Position numbers and translations under genes: made by a program
From: Flavobacteriaceae bacterium
GTDB taxonomy: Bacteria; Bacteroidota; Bacteroidia; Flavobacteriales; Flavobacteriaceae
Direction: 5' to 3'
Assembly (NCBI GenBank): GCA_002729755.1
Contig: PBYT01000008.1
Span: 40,517 to 45,908, forward strand
Length of the DNA stretch: 5,392 bases
The notes under the pieces: model-generated
Databases searched by the model: none
What the model saw: only the letters and a program-made list of their open reading frames with translations
Told to the model about the DNA's origin: nothing
Shown here: piece after piece, positions 1 through 5,392 of the stretch
How positions within the stretch are numbered: the stretch's first letter is position 1
Layout: each line of letters starts with the position of its first letter

Positions 1-692
1 TAAGAGACAGAATCTATTTTGGATCAATGATGGTATTGTCTGGAGATGCTGATAGTATGCTTGCAGGTTATTCAAGAAGTTATCCTTCAGCTTTTATTCC
101 AATTCTAAATACAATAGGAAAATCTAAGGGTATCAAAAGAGTTTCAGCAACAAACTTAATGTTGACAAAACAAGGACCTCTATTTTTATCTGATACATCT
201 CTTAATATTAACCCTGATTCAGAACAATTAGCAAGAATTGCAATAAACACAGCAAAAACTGTTAAAATGTTTGGAATTGAGCCAGTAATTGGAATTTTAT
301 CATTTTCTAATTTTGGTTCTTCGAATTCTAAAGAAGCTGAAAAAATTTCTTCTGCAATTAAGTTGTTACATAATAATAATCCAGATATTATTGTTGATGG
401 ACCAATACAATCTGATTTTGCATTAAATAAAGAAATGCTTAAAAGCAGATTCCCATTTTCTAATCTAAATGGAAGAAAAGTTAATACATTAATTTTTCCT
501 AATCTTGATTCTGCAAATATTTCATATAAGATAATAAAAGAGCTTGATGATGCTATTTCAATTGGTCCTATTTTAATAGGATTGAATAGACCAGTACACA
601 TTTTGCAGTTGGGTGCATCTGTTGAAGAGATTGTTAATATGGCAGCAATCTCAGCAATTGATTCTCAAAGAAGAAAAATAAGAAAAAAATGA
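1..692 (+). CDS. maeB: NADP-dependent malic enzyme, C-terminal phosphotransacetylase-like domain (5' end outside window)
   Basis: The reading frame is open from base 3, so this is the last 229 residues of a longer protein; MaeB enzymes are usually about 750 residues. The whole enzyme converts malate and NADP to pyruvate, CO2 and NADPH in the cytoplasm. The malic and NAD-binding domains lie upstream of the window. What is visible is the phosphotransacetylase (PTA)-like domain. It reads as MaeB rather than a true Pta: it has SFSNFGS (bases 300-320) where Pta has a STGTSG-type motif, FPNLDSAN instead of FPDLNTGN, and HILQLGAS near base 600 where Pta has the active-site Ser-Arg pair in DLSRGA. 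Gln-Leu replaces that pair, so acetyl transfer is unlikely; in E. coli MaeB this domain has a regulatory, acetyl-CoA-responsive role. Its stop overlaps the ruvA start (ATGA). A stand-alone Pta is the main alternative, but unlikely. Confidence 0.93.
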   Translation, partial: RDRIYFGSMMVLSGDADSMLAGYSRSYPSAFIPILNTIGKSKGIKRVSATNLMLTKQGPLFLSDTSLNINPDSEQLARIAINTAKTVKMFGIEPVIGILSFSNFGSSNSKEAEKISSAIKLLHNNNPDIIVDGPIQSDFALNKEMLKSRFPFSNLNGRKVNTLIFPNLDSANISYKIIKELDDAISIGPILIGLNRPVHILQLGASVEEIVNMAAISAIDSQRRKIRKK

Positions 693-1270
693 TAACCTAT
701 ATTAAAGGAAGATTAATAGAAAAATCACCAACTAAAATTGTTGTAGAAGTAAATGGAATAGGATATGATATTAATATCTCTTTAAATACTTTTGAAAAAA
801 TCGGAGATGAAGAAAATATAACTATTTATACTCATCTTCAGAGAAAAGAAGATGCTGATATTTTGTTTGGATTTAAGGGAAAAAGCGAAAGAAAGCTTTT
901 TCAGCAATTAATTTCAGTTTCTGGTATAGGACCGAGTACTGCTAGAACTATTCTTTCATCAATTTCTCCATTTGAAATTCAAGAAGCTATAATGTCAGAT
1001 GATTTGAACACAATTAAATCAATAAAAGGGATTGGCCTTAAAACTGCTCAAAGGTTAATAATAGAATTGAAAGATAAAGTAGATATATTAGAAAAAAATG
1101 ATTTAGATTTAGTTCAAGAAAAATTTAATGTAAAATTGGAAGCATTAAAGGCTCTAGAAGTACTAGGTTTTAGTAGAAGTAAATCTGAAACAGTAGTAAA
1201 CGAGATATATTTTAATGATCAAAATATAGAGTTACAACAACTAATAAAAAAATCTTTAAATAAACTATAA
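689..1270 (+). CDS. ruvA: Holliday junction branch migration complex subunit RuvA
   Basis: RuvA binds four-way DNA junctions as a tetramer and loads the RuvB ATPase to drive branch migration during recombinational repair. At 193 residues it is close to the usual length of about 200. Residues 1-65 form the OB-fold domain, beginning MITYIKGRL and containing the VNGIGYDI strand. E54-D55, in KEDADILFGF, match the acidic pin that parts strands at the junction centre. Two helix-hairpin-helix motifs follow: VSGIGPSTA (77-85) and IKGIGLKTAQ (112-121). A charged linker (about 128-147) leads to the RuvB-binding domain (148-193, EALKALEVLGFS). The start overlaps the maeB stop by 4 bases, suggesting translational coupling, and gcvH begins one base after the stop. 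No Shine-Dalgarno sequence is present, only an A-rich leader. ruvB and ruvC are not in the window. Confidence 0.97.
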   Translation: MITYIKGRLIEKSPTKIVVEVNGIGYDINISLNTFEKIGDEENITIYTHLQRKEDADILFGFKGKSERKLFQQLISVSGIGPSTARTILSSISPFEIQEAIMSDDLNTIKSIKGIGLKTAQRLIIELKDKVDILEKNDLDLVQEKFNVKLEALKALEVLGFSRSKSETVVNEIYFNDQNIELQQLIKKSLNKL

Positions 1271-1271
1271 C

Positions 1272-1652
1272 ATGAATCTTCCAGAAGAATTAAAATACAC
1301 TGAAGAACATGAATGGATAAAAGTTGATGGTAATATTGCCACGATTGGTATTACAGATTTTGCTCAAGGTGAACTAGGCGATATAGTCTATATTGAAATA
1401 GATTCCATTGGGAATGAGCTTAATGTTAGTGAGATTTTTGGAACTGTAGAAGCCGTCAAGACTGTTTCAGACTTATTTATGCCTATAAAAGGTACTGTTC
1501 TTGAGATAAATTCAAATATAGAATCTACTCCAGAAATTGTTAATGAGGACCCTTATGATAAAGGATGGATAATAAAAATAGAAATCTCTGAAAATCGAGA
1601 TATTGAAAATCTTTTATCTGCTGATGATTATAGAAAGATGATAGATAATTAA
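1272..1652 (+). CDS. gcvH: Glycine cleavage system H protein (lipoyl carrier)
   Basis: The H protein carries a lipoyl arm that shuttles the aminomethyl group from glycine decarboxylase (P protein) to the T protein, and is then re-oxidised by the L protein, all in the cytoplasm. The 126-residue length is typical. The N-terminal YTEEHEWIKV (9-18) and GITDFAQGELGDIVYIE (26-42) are family signatures. The lipoylated lysine is K63 (codon 1458-1460) in GTVEAVKTVSDLFMP (57-71). NEDPYDKGWIIKIE (91-104) and the C-terminal LLSADDYRKMI (114-124) complete the fold. H-like proteins can also serve as lipoate relay carriers, but the signature here is that of ordinary GcvH. Only one base separates it from ruvA; gcvP and gcvT are absent from the window, so the placement in this operon is not functional clustering. 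A palindrome follows immediately. Confidence 0.97.
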   Translation: MNLPEELKYTEEHEWIKVDGNIATIGITDFAQGELGDIVYIEIDSIGNELNVSEIFGTVEAVKTVSDLFMPIKGTVLEINSNIESTPEIVNEDPYDKGWIIKIEISENRDIENLLSADDYRKMIDN

Positions 1653-1704
1653 AAAAAAATATATAGAATTTATATATATATATATGAATTAATTATATTT
1701 TTTT
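1653..1704. terminator. Concentric A/T palindrome after gcvH, possible bidirectional terminator
   Basis: This lies directly behind the gcvH stop. Two nested inverted repeats share one centre (between 1678 and 1679). The outer arms 1653-1663 and 1694-1704 are an exact 11-bp match (AAAAAAATATA / TATATTTTTTT). The inner arms 1667-1676 and 1681-1690 pair over 10 bp with one G-U wobble and a 4-base loop. A 3 x 3 mismatch separates the two stems. The outer right arm ends in seven T and the left arm begins with an A run, the layout of an intrinsic terminator usable from either strand. The stem has no G-C pairs, so it would be weak; it may simply be an AT-rich spacer. The remaining spacer to 1731 shows nothing else I can support. 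Confidence 0.4.
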
Positions 1705-1731
1705 ATAGATTAGCACTTTATAAATTTAGTA

Positions 1732-2433
1732 ATGCAACCGAAGAAGAATCCTAAAGCTGATATAAATAAAAACAGAAGCCTATATTTTGTTATAGGTCTT
1801 GCATTTGTTTTATTTATTACTTGGCAAGCTATTGAATCAAAAACATATGAAACAAAGTATGACTATGAATCTTTAAACATAAATGACGATGATGATGAAG
1901 AAATTCCAATTACTGAGCAATTAAAACAACCACCTCCACCACCTCCACCACCTCCAGCTCCTGAAATTATTGAAGTTGTTGATGATGAAGAAGAGGTAGA
2001 AGAAACTATCATTGAATCAACAGAATCTGATGAAGAAATGGTTATTGAGGATATTGAGGTTGAAGATGAATTTGAAGATATCGAAGTTCCATTTGCAGTA
2101 ATTGAAGACGTACCAATTTTCCCTGGATGTGAGAAAGTTTCAAAATCTCAAAGGAGAACTTGTTTCCAAGATAAAATTAATCAGCATATAAAGAGAAACT
2201 TTAGATATCCTGAAATTGCCCAAGAAATGGGAATTCAGGGTAGAGTTTATGTAAACTTTATTATTGGAAGAGATGGGGTGATTAGTAATATTAGAATGAG
2301 AGGACCTGACAAGAACCTTGAAAACGAGGCAGGAAGAATTATAGGTCGATTGCCAAAGATGACTCCTGGTAAACAAAGAGGGAGACCAGTAAGAGTTCCA
2401 TTTAGTATCCCAATAACATTTAGACTTCAATAG
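1732..2433 (+). CDS. tonB: Energy transducer TonB with polyproline and acidic linker
   Basis: TonB proteins pass energy from the ExbB-ExbD proton channel in the inner membrane to TonB-dependent outer membrane transporters (SusC/siderophore type). The 233 residues read: short basic cytoplasmic tail (1-16, PKKNPKADINKN), one membrane helix (about 17-33), a periplasmic linker, and the C-terminal TonB domain (about 145-233). The domain has FRYPEIAQEMGIQGRVYVNF (157-176), GRDGVISNI and LPKMTPGKQRGRPVRVPF, ending in ITFRLQ. The linker has nine consecutive prolines (67-75), then residues 81-118 with 22 Asp/Glu and no Lys/Arg. C133 and C144 flank the domain start and could form a periplasmic disulfide. 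The PKKNPKAD start is typical of flavobacterial homologs and supports M1. It precedes the oxidase cluster; its partners exbB/exbD are not here, and the exact transporter served cannot be told. Confidence 0.95.
   Translation: MQPKKNPKADINKNRSLYFVIGLAFVLFITWQAIESKTYETKYDYESLNINDDDDEEIPITEQLKQPPPPPPPPPAPEIIEVVDDEEEVEETIIESTESDEEMVIEDIEVEDEFEDIEVPFAVIEDVPIFPGCEKVSKSQRRTCFQDKINQHIKRNFRYPEIAQEMGIQGRVYVNFIIGRDGVISNIRMRGPDKNLENEAGRIIGRLPKMTPGKQRGRPVRVPFSIPITFRLQ
1930..1956 (+). repeat. Perfect 9-bp tandem repeat x3 encoding the TonB polyproline tract
   Basis: The unit CCACCTCCA is repeated three times exactly and in frame, encoding residues P67-P75 of TonB; A76 and P77 follow. It is a C-rich island in a strongly A+T-rich window. 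An identical in-frame repeat could gain or lose three prolines at a time by replication slippage without breaking the gene. Variation between strains is inferred, not seen. Confidence 0.85.
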
Positions 2434-2437
2434 ATAT

Positions 2438-2445
2438 TATTTTTG
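2438..2445 (+). promoter_or_regulatory. Bacteroidota-type -7 promoter motif upstream of cyoE
   Basis: TATTTTTG matches the Bacteroidota -7 consensus TAnnTTTG exactly and sits in the 63-base spacer between tonB and cyoE. Transcription would begin at roughly 2450, leaving a leader of about 45 bases. No clear -33 TTG element is seen at the usual distance upstream (around 2416). The motif occurs seven times on this strand in the window, so a chance match is possible. Confidence 0.35.
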
Positions 2446-2496
2446 TTTGTCCCAAATTAAGTCTTATGCCACAAACTTTTAAAAAAGTATGTATTT

Positions 2497-3354
2497 ATGT
2501 TTAATACTATTCTTGAATTAACTAAATATAGACTTTCATTAAGTGTAATATTTTCTTCAGTTGCTGGATATTTGATAGCAATTGATTATTTTTCAATTGA
2601 GACTTTTCTTCTTCTTTTCTTTGGAGGATTTTTTCTTGTAGGAGCATCAAATGGATTTAACCAAATAATAGAAAGGGAAAGAGATTCTATTATGGATAGA
2701 ACTAAAAACCGTCCAATTCCACTTGGAAAAATAAGTCCAAGATCAGCTTTTATTATTTGTTTAATTATGATTTTATCAGGTATAGTCTTATTATATCTTA
2801 TAAATTTTAGAACTGCTTTTTTTGGACTAATATCAGCGCTTATCTATCTTTTCCTTTACACACCTTTAAAAACGAGAACACCTTTATGTGTTTTTTTTGG
2901 CGCTATCTCTGGAGCAATTCCATTTATGCTTGGATGGGTAGCAGCTACAAATAAATTTGGAATTGAGCCAGGAGTATTGTTTATGATTCAATTTTTTTGG
3001 CAGTTCCCTCATTTTTGGGCTATAGGATGGCTATCGGATGATGATTATAAAAAAGCAGGTTTTAAAATGCTTCCAACAGGGAAAAAAGATAAGTCTACTG
3101 CATTTCAAATAGTTTTTTATACTATTTGGACAATCTTAGTATCCCTTATACCTTTATCAGGATTTTCAGGTTTATTGACAATTAGCTATATATCAGGATT
3201 ATTAATTTTCTTAGCAGGAATATTTATGTTATCCAAATCTATAAACCTAATGTTGTATATGAATAATTTAAATGCTTTAAGACTTAAGTATGCAAGTATC
3301 TTTTATTTAACTTTTATTCAAATTATATTTGTCCTTGATAAATTTATAATCTAA
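2497..3354 (+). CDS. cyoE: Protoheme IX farnesyltransferase (heme O synthase)
   Basis: This UbiA-family inner-membrane prenyltransferase (also called ctaB) joins farnesyl diphosphate to heme B, giving heme O, the precursor of heme A for the oxidase. The protein has 285 residues with about eight or nine hydrophobic helices. The first prenyl-diphosphate/Mg motif is N55-x3-E59-x3-D63, followed by MDRTKNRPIP; Glu stands where many relatives have the first Asp. The loop YTPLKTRTP (121-129) is typical. The second motif region is WQFPHFWAIGW (168-178) then DDDYKKAGFKMLP (181-193). It starts straight at the LTKYRLSLSV helix, so it seems shorter at the N-terminus than homologs that begin with a 15-20 residue hydrophilic tail. 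Its stop overlaps the next start by one base (TAATG), tying it to the oxidase genes. Other UbiA enzymes are unlikely, given the DYxxAGxxMLP motif and context. Confidence 0.95.
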   Translation: MFNTILELTKYRLSLSVIFSSVAGYLIAIDYFSIETFLLLFFGGFFLVGASNGFNQIIERERDSIMDRTKNRPIPLGKISPRSAFIICLIMILSGIVLLYLINFRTAFFGLISALIYLFLYTPLKTRTPLCVFFGAISGAIPFMLGWVAATNKFGIEPGVLFMIQFFWQFPHFWAIGWLSDDDYKKAGFKMLPTGKKDKSTAFQIVFYTIWTILVSLIPLSGFSGLLTISYISGLLIFLAGIFMLSKSINLMLYMNNLNALRLKYASIFYLTFIQIIFVLDKFII

Positions 3355-3968
3355 TGCTTGATCAAGAACATTTTGAATCAAAAAAAAGAAAGGCAAAAAA
3401 AATGATGCTTTGGTTTGGAATGATAAGTATAACCATGACTTTTGCAGGACTAACTAGTGCTTTTATAGTTAGTAGTAGTAGACCAGACTGGTTGGATTCC
3501 TTTTCAATGCCAACGTGGTTTTTAGTTAGTACTTTCTCAATTGTATTTAGCAGTATTTTTTTTCAGTTAGCTAAAGTTAACCTAGAGAAATACTTTAGAG
3601 TTTCTCTTTCTGATAATTCTAATAATTACCTTTTCAGAAAAAATGTTAATATATATTTAAGTTTTACAGGACTTATGGCAATTGTATTTGTTATTTCCCA
3701 ATTCTTAGGTTTTGGGGAAATAATTTCACTTGGTTATTACTTTACCGGCCCAGAAAGTTCAGTAACTACTTCATATATATATATCTTAGTTTCTTTACAC
3801 TTACTTCATCTATTTGCAGGAATAATTGTTTTATCAGTAGTTATAATAAGATTCAATAATCAAAAATATGAGAGAAATAAATTAGGTTTTGATTTAGCAT
3901 TAATATTCTGGCACTTTCTTGGTGCATTATGGATATATTTATTCCTTTTTATTAAATACTTCAGTTAA
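3354..3968 (+). CDS. Cytochrome c oxidase subunit III-like protein, short divergent paralog
   Basis: This is a heme-copper oxidase subunit III family membrane protein of 204 residues, the first of two tandem copies. A basic N-terminal tail (SKKRKAKK) precedes five predicted helices at about 18-40, 54-75, 98-120, 140-166 and 178-202. Family marks that remain are the H149/H152 pair (SLHLLHLFAG) and FWHFLGALWIYLF (185-197). Set against its neighbour, several polar positions are changed: I26 for D39, G119 for E134 and G190 for D314, and the HH pair after helix 2 is missing. It is probably an accessory subunit of the aa3/caa3 oxidase rather than a second full subunit III. It starts inside the cyoE stop. 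An alternative start at M17-M18 would drop the basic tail, which resembles homologs I recall, so the longer form is preferred. Confidence 0.88.
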   Translation: MLDQEHFESKKRKAKKMMLWFGMISITMTFAGLTSAFIVSSSRPDWLDSFSMPTWFLVSTFSIVFSSIFFQLAKVNLEKYFRVSLSDNSNNYLFRKNVNIYLSFTGLMAIVFVISQFLGFGEIISLGYYFTGPESSVTTSYIYILVSLHLLHLFAGIIVLSVVIIRFNNQKYERNKLGFDLALIFWHFLGALWIYLFLFIKYFS

Positions 3969-3975
3969 AATATTA

Positions 3976-3983
3976 TAAATTTG
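3976..3983 (+). promoter_or_regulatory. Bacteroidota-type -7 promoter motif upstream of the second subunit III gene
   Basis: TAAATTTG is an exact TAnnTTTG match in the 36-base spacer before the ATG at 4005. Predicted initiation around 3988-3990 would give a leader of only about 15 bases. No -33 TTG is visible near 3954. It could allow separate or extra expression of the main subunit III and subunit IV genes, or be a chance match in A+T-rich DNA. Confidence 0.35.
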
Positions 3984-4004
3984 TAACGAAAAATTTTGAC
4001 CTAG

Positions 4005-4988
4005 ATGCAAGTATCATCAGCTATATCAAACACCAACACATCAGGATCATGGGGAGGAGGATCAAAACCTTTAGTTGCTGGATATGGAAAGTTAATGATG
4101 TGGTTCTTTATTGTTTCTGATGCTTTAACTTTTTCTGGATTTCTTGTTTCTTATGGGTTTTCAAGATTTAAAAATATAGATTCTTGGCCAATAGCTGACG
4201 AAGTATTTACTCATTTTCCATTTTTACATGGAATAGATGCACCAATGTATTATGTTGCTTTGATGACATTTGTTTTAATATTTTCCTCTGTAACAATGGT
4301 TCTAGCTGTTGATGCAGGGCATCATAATAATAAAAACAGGGTAGCTTTTTATATGTTACTTACAATAATAGGTGGAGCAATTTTTGTTGGATCTCAAGCC
4401 TGGGAATGGAAAAACTTTATTAAAGGAGAATATGGAGCGGTTGAGGTTCAATCTGGGAAAATTTTACAATTCTATGATCTTGAAAAAAATAAAAGAATAC
4501 CTATAGATGAATTTGCAGTATCTCTTACTCAAGAAAGATATACACATGACGATAATGTTGGATTGTGGTATGTTGAGGAATCAAAATTGCCTGAAATAAC
4601 TTTAGATGAAGTATTAGCAGGTTTTAATAGAAATTTAAATATCACTGTTAGACTTGAAGCAATTGATGATAAAGGAAAGAAAATTATCTTAGATAGACAG
4701 GAAGCAGAAGTAGCTATAAATTCAGCAACAAGAGTAGTTAAAGGTGCAAACTTATATAGAAATGAATACGGTAACCCTTTGTTTGCAGATTTCTTTTTCT
4801 TTATAACAGGATTTCATGGATTTCATGTTTTCTCAGGAGTTGTTATAAACATAATAATTTTTATTAATGTTTTATTAGGAACTTATGAGAGAAGGGGTCA
4901 TTATGATATGGTTGAGAAGGTTGGCCTATATTGGCACTTTGTTGATTTAGTATGGGTATTTGTATTTACATTCTTTTATTTAATATAA
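4005..4988 (+). CDS. coxC: Cytochrome c oxidase subunit III, long form with periplasmic insert
   Basis: Subunit III stabilises the oxidase core and helps sustain proton uptake by subunit I; it has no redox centre. The 327 residues form five helices (about 27-51, 80-103, 114-138, 257-291, 303-327), the five-helix bacterial form. Canonical features are all present: D39 in FIVSDALTF (at the site of bovine E90), H106-H107, SQAWEW with E134, TGFHGFHVFSG (H271, H274), and LYWHFVDLVWVF (308-319). About 115 residues (141-255) of polar sequence are inserted between helices three and four. By the positive-inside rule (K110/R112 and R296/R297 on the cytoplasmic side) this insert faces the periplasm. Homologs in flavobacteria carry a similar insert as far as I recall. 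A 36-base spacer with a promoter-like motif precedes the gene; the next starts one base after its stop. Confidence 0.95.
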   Translation: MQVSSAISNTNTSGSWGGGSKPLVAGYGKLMMWFFIVSDALTFSGFLVSYGFSRFKNIDSWPIADEVFTHFPFLHGIDAPMYYVALMTFVLIFSSVTMVLAVDAGHHNNKNRVAFYMLLTIIGGAIFVGSQAWEWKNFIKGEYGAVEVQSGKILQFYDLEKNKRIPIDEFAVSLTQERYTHDDNVGLWYVEESKLPEITLDEVLAGFNRNLNITVRLEAIDDKGKKIILDRQEAEVAINSATRVVKGANLYRNEYGNPLFADFFFFITGFHGFHVFSGVVINIIIFINVLLGTYERRGHYDMVEKVGLYWHFVDLVWVFVFTFFYLI

Positions 4989-4989
4989 T

Positions 4990-5373
4990 ATGGCAGAACA
5001 TTTACATAAACTGGAAATTTTTAGAGGACTAATAAAATTCAAATCGAATCAACAAAAAATATGGGGAGTGCTTATCTTTCTTTCTATTGTTACAGGGATA
5101 GAAGTTTCATTGGGTATTAATAAACCAGAGATTTTATTAAATAAATTTCTTGGCCTTAAACTATTAAATTGGATGTTTATTATAATGACGCTAATTAAAG
5201 CATATTATATTACTTGGGACTTTATGCATATAAGAGATGAAAAGTCATTTCTTAAAAACTCTATAGTTGTCCCTTTACTTATTTTGATCCCATTCTTAGT
5301 GTTCATATTATTAATTGAAGGCTCATATATTTTTGACGTTATGTTAGGTGGATTTAAAAGCTGGAATTTTTGA
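4990..5373 (+). CDS. Cytochrome c oxidase subunit IV, prokaryotic caa3 type
   Basis: This is a small accessory membrane subunit of the terminal oxidase, possibly aiding assembly or stability; it carries no cofactor. The 127 residues contain three predicted helices at about 23-42, 58-78 and 90-110. Recognition rests on IWGVLIFLSIVTGIEVSLGI (24-43), NKPEILLNKFLGLKLLNWMF and especially the second-helix stretch MTLIKAYYITWDFMHIRDE (66-84), whose K70 and H80 are characteristic of the prokaryotic COX4 family. The N-terminus is His-containing and hydrophilic (MAEHLHKLE). The gene follows subunit III by a single base with no Shine-Dalgarno sequence, and its stop shares one base with the next start (TGATG). 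Subunits I and II are absent from this window. Confidence 0.92.
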   Translation: MAEHLHKLEIFRGLIKFKSNQQKIWGVLIFLSIVTGIEVSLGINKPEILLNKFLGLKLLNWMFIIMTLIKAYYITWDFMHIRDEKSFLKNSIVVPLLILIPFLVFILLIEGSYIFDVMLGGFKSWNF

Positions 5374-5392
5374 TGAAAAAAAGTGTTAAGAA
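5373..5392 (+). CDS. Start of a downstream gene, cut by the window edge
   Basis: Only six full codons are visible (MKKSVK). The ATG at 5373-5375 overlaps the subunit IV stop (TGATG), the same tight junction used elsewhere in this cluster. The Lys-rich start would suit a membrane-anchored or exported protein. In flavobacterial oxidase clusters an SCO/SenC copper chaperone or another small membrane protein often follows here, but the visible part is too short to decide. Confidence 0.5.

Noticed and set aside
80..601. 173-codon open frame on the minus strand
   Set aside because: It lies wholly opposite the well-conserved MaeB PTA-like domain, has no recognisable family features and is explained by A+T-rich codon use on the coding strand.
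1671..1685. Alternating TA tract as an independent microsatellite
   Set aside because: It is the core of the 1653-1704 palindrome and short enough to be explained by that and base composition.
1721..1728. TAAATTTA as a promoter -7 motif for tonB
   Set aside because: It misses the final G of TAnnTTTG and lies so close to the ATG at 1732 that transcription would begin inside the coding sequence.
2140..2430. 96-codon open frame on the minus strand
   Set aside because: It mirrors the conserved TonB C-terminal domain, resembles no known protein and has no independent signal for expression.
2475..2488. ACTTTT / AAAAGT inverted repeat before cyoE as a terminator
   Set aside because: The loop would be two bases, there is no T run after it, and it lies just ahead of a start codon.
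4049..4060. GGAGGAGG inside the second subunit III gene as a Shine-Dalgarno site for an internal start
   Set aside because: It encodes the conserved WGGG tail, no start codon follows at proper distance, and Bacteroidota rarely use Shine-Dalgarno pairing.
1..5392. A previously undescribed system in this window
   Set aside because: Every complete gene belongs to a recognisable housekeeping or respiratory family, and no unexplained gene, repeat array or large spacer remains. The unusual points are variations on known genes.

Overview
This window looks like a piece of chromosome from an A+T-rich member of the Bacteroidota, most likely a small-genome, possibly marine, Flavobacteriia. The reasons are the protein sequences (a flavobacterial-type TonB, two adjacent cytochrome oxidase subunit III genes, and a caa3-type subunit IV), the gene order, strong A+T codon bias, start codons without Shine-Dalgarno sequences, and TAnnTTTG promoter-like motifs. 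All genes are on the + strand and packed tightly.

Left half (1-1652): the C-terminal phosphotransacetylase-like domain of an NADP malic enzyme (maeB, cut by the window edge) overlaps ruvA by 4 bases. ruvA is followed after one base by gcvH, the lipoyl carrier of the glycine cleavage system. These three are probably co-transcribed although their functions are unrelated. A 52-bp A/T-only palindrome (1653-1704) follows and may end this transcript.

Right half (1732-5392): a TonB energy transducer with a polyproline and very acidic periplasmic linker is followed by a cytochrome oxidase assembly and structure cluster. This comprises heme O synthase (cyoE/ctaB), a short subunit III-like protein, a longer subunit III with a periplasmic insert, a caa3-type subunit IV, and the first six codons of another gene. 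Junctions are 1-base overlaps or 1-base gaps except before cyoE and the second subunit III gene, where TAnnTTTG motifs sit in the spacers. CyoE farnesylates heme B on the way to heme A, and the two subunit III proteins and subunit IV are accessory membrane subunits of the oxidase. The catalytic subunits I and II are not here; in this phylum they usually lie with the alternative complex III genes.

Nothing here looks like a mobile element, CRISPR array, RNA gene or new defence system. The most interesting points are the direct ruvA-gcvH junction, where many flavobacteria carry the giant gliding/type IX secretion gene sprA; the divergence between the two subunit III paralogs; the periplasmic insert in the second; and the concentric AT palindrome after gcvH. 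No stretch above 300 bases lacks a gene; the longest spacer is 79 bases.
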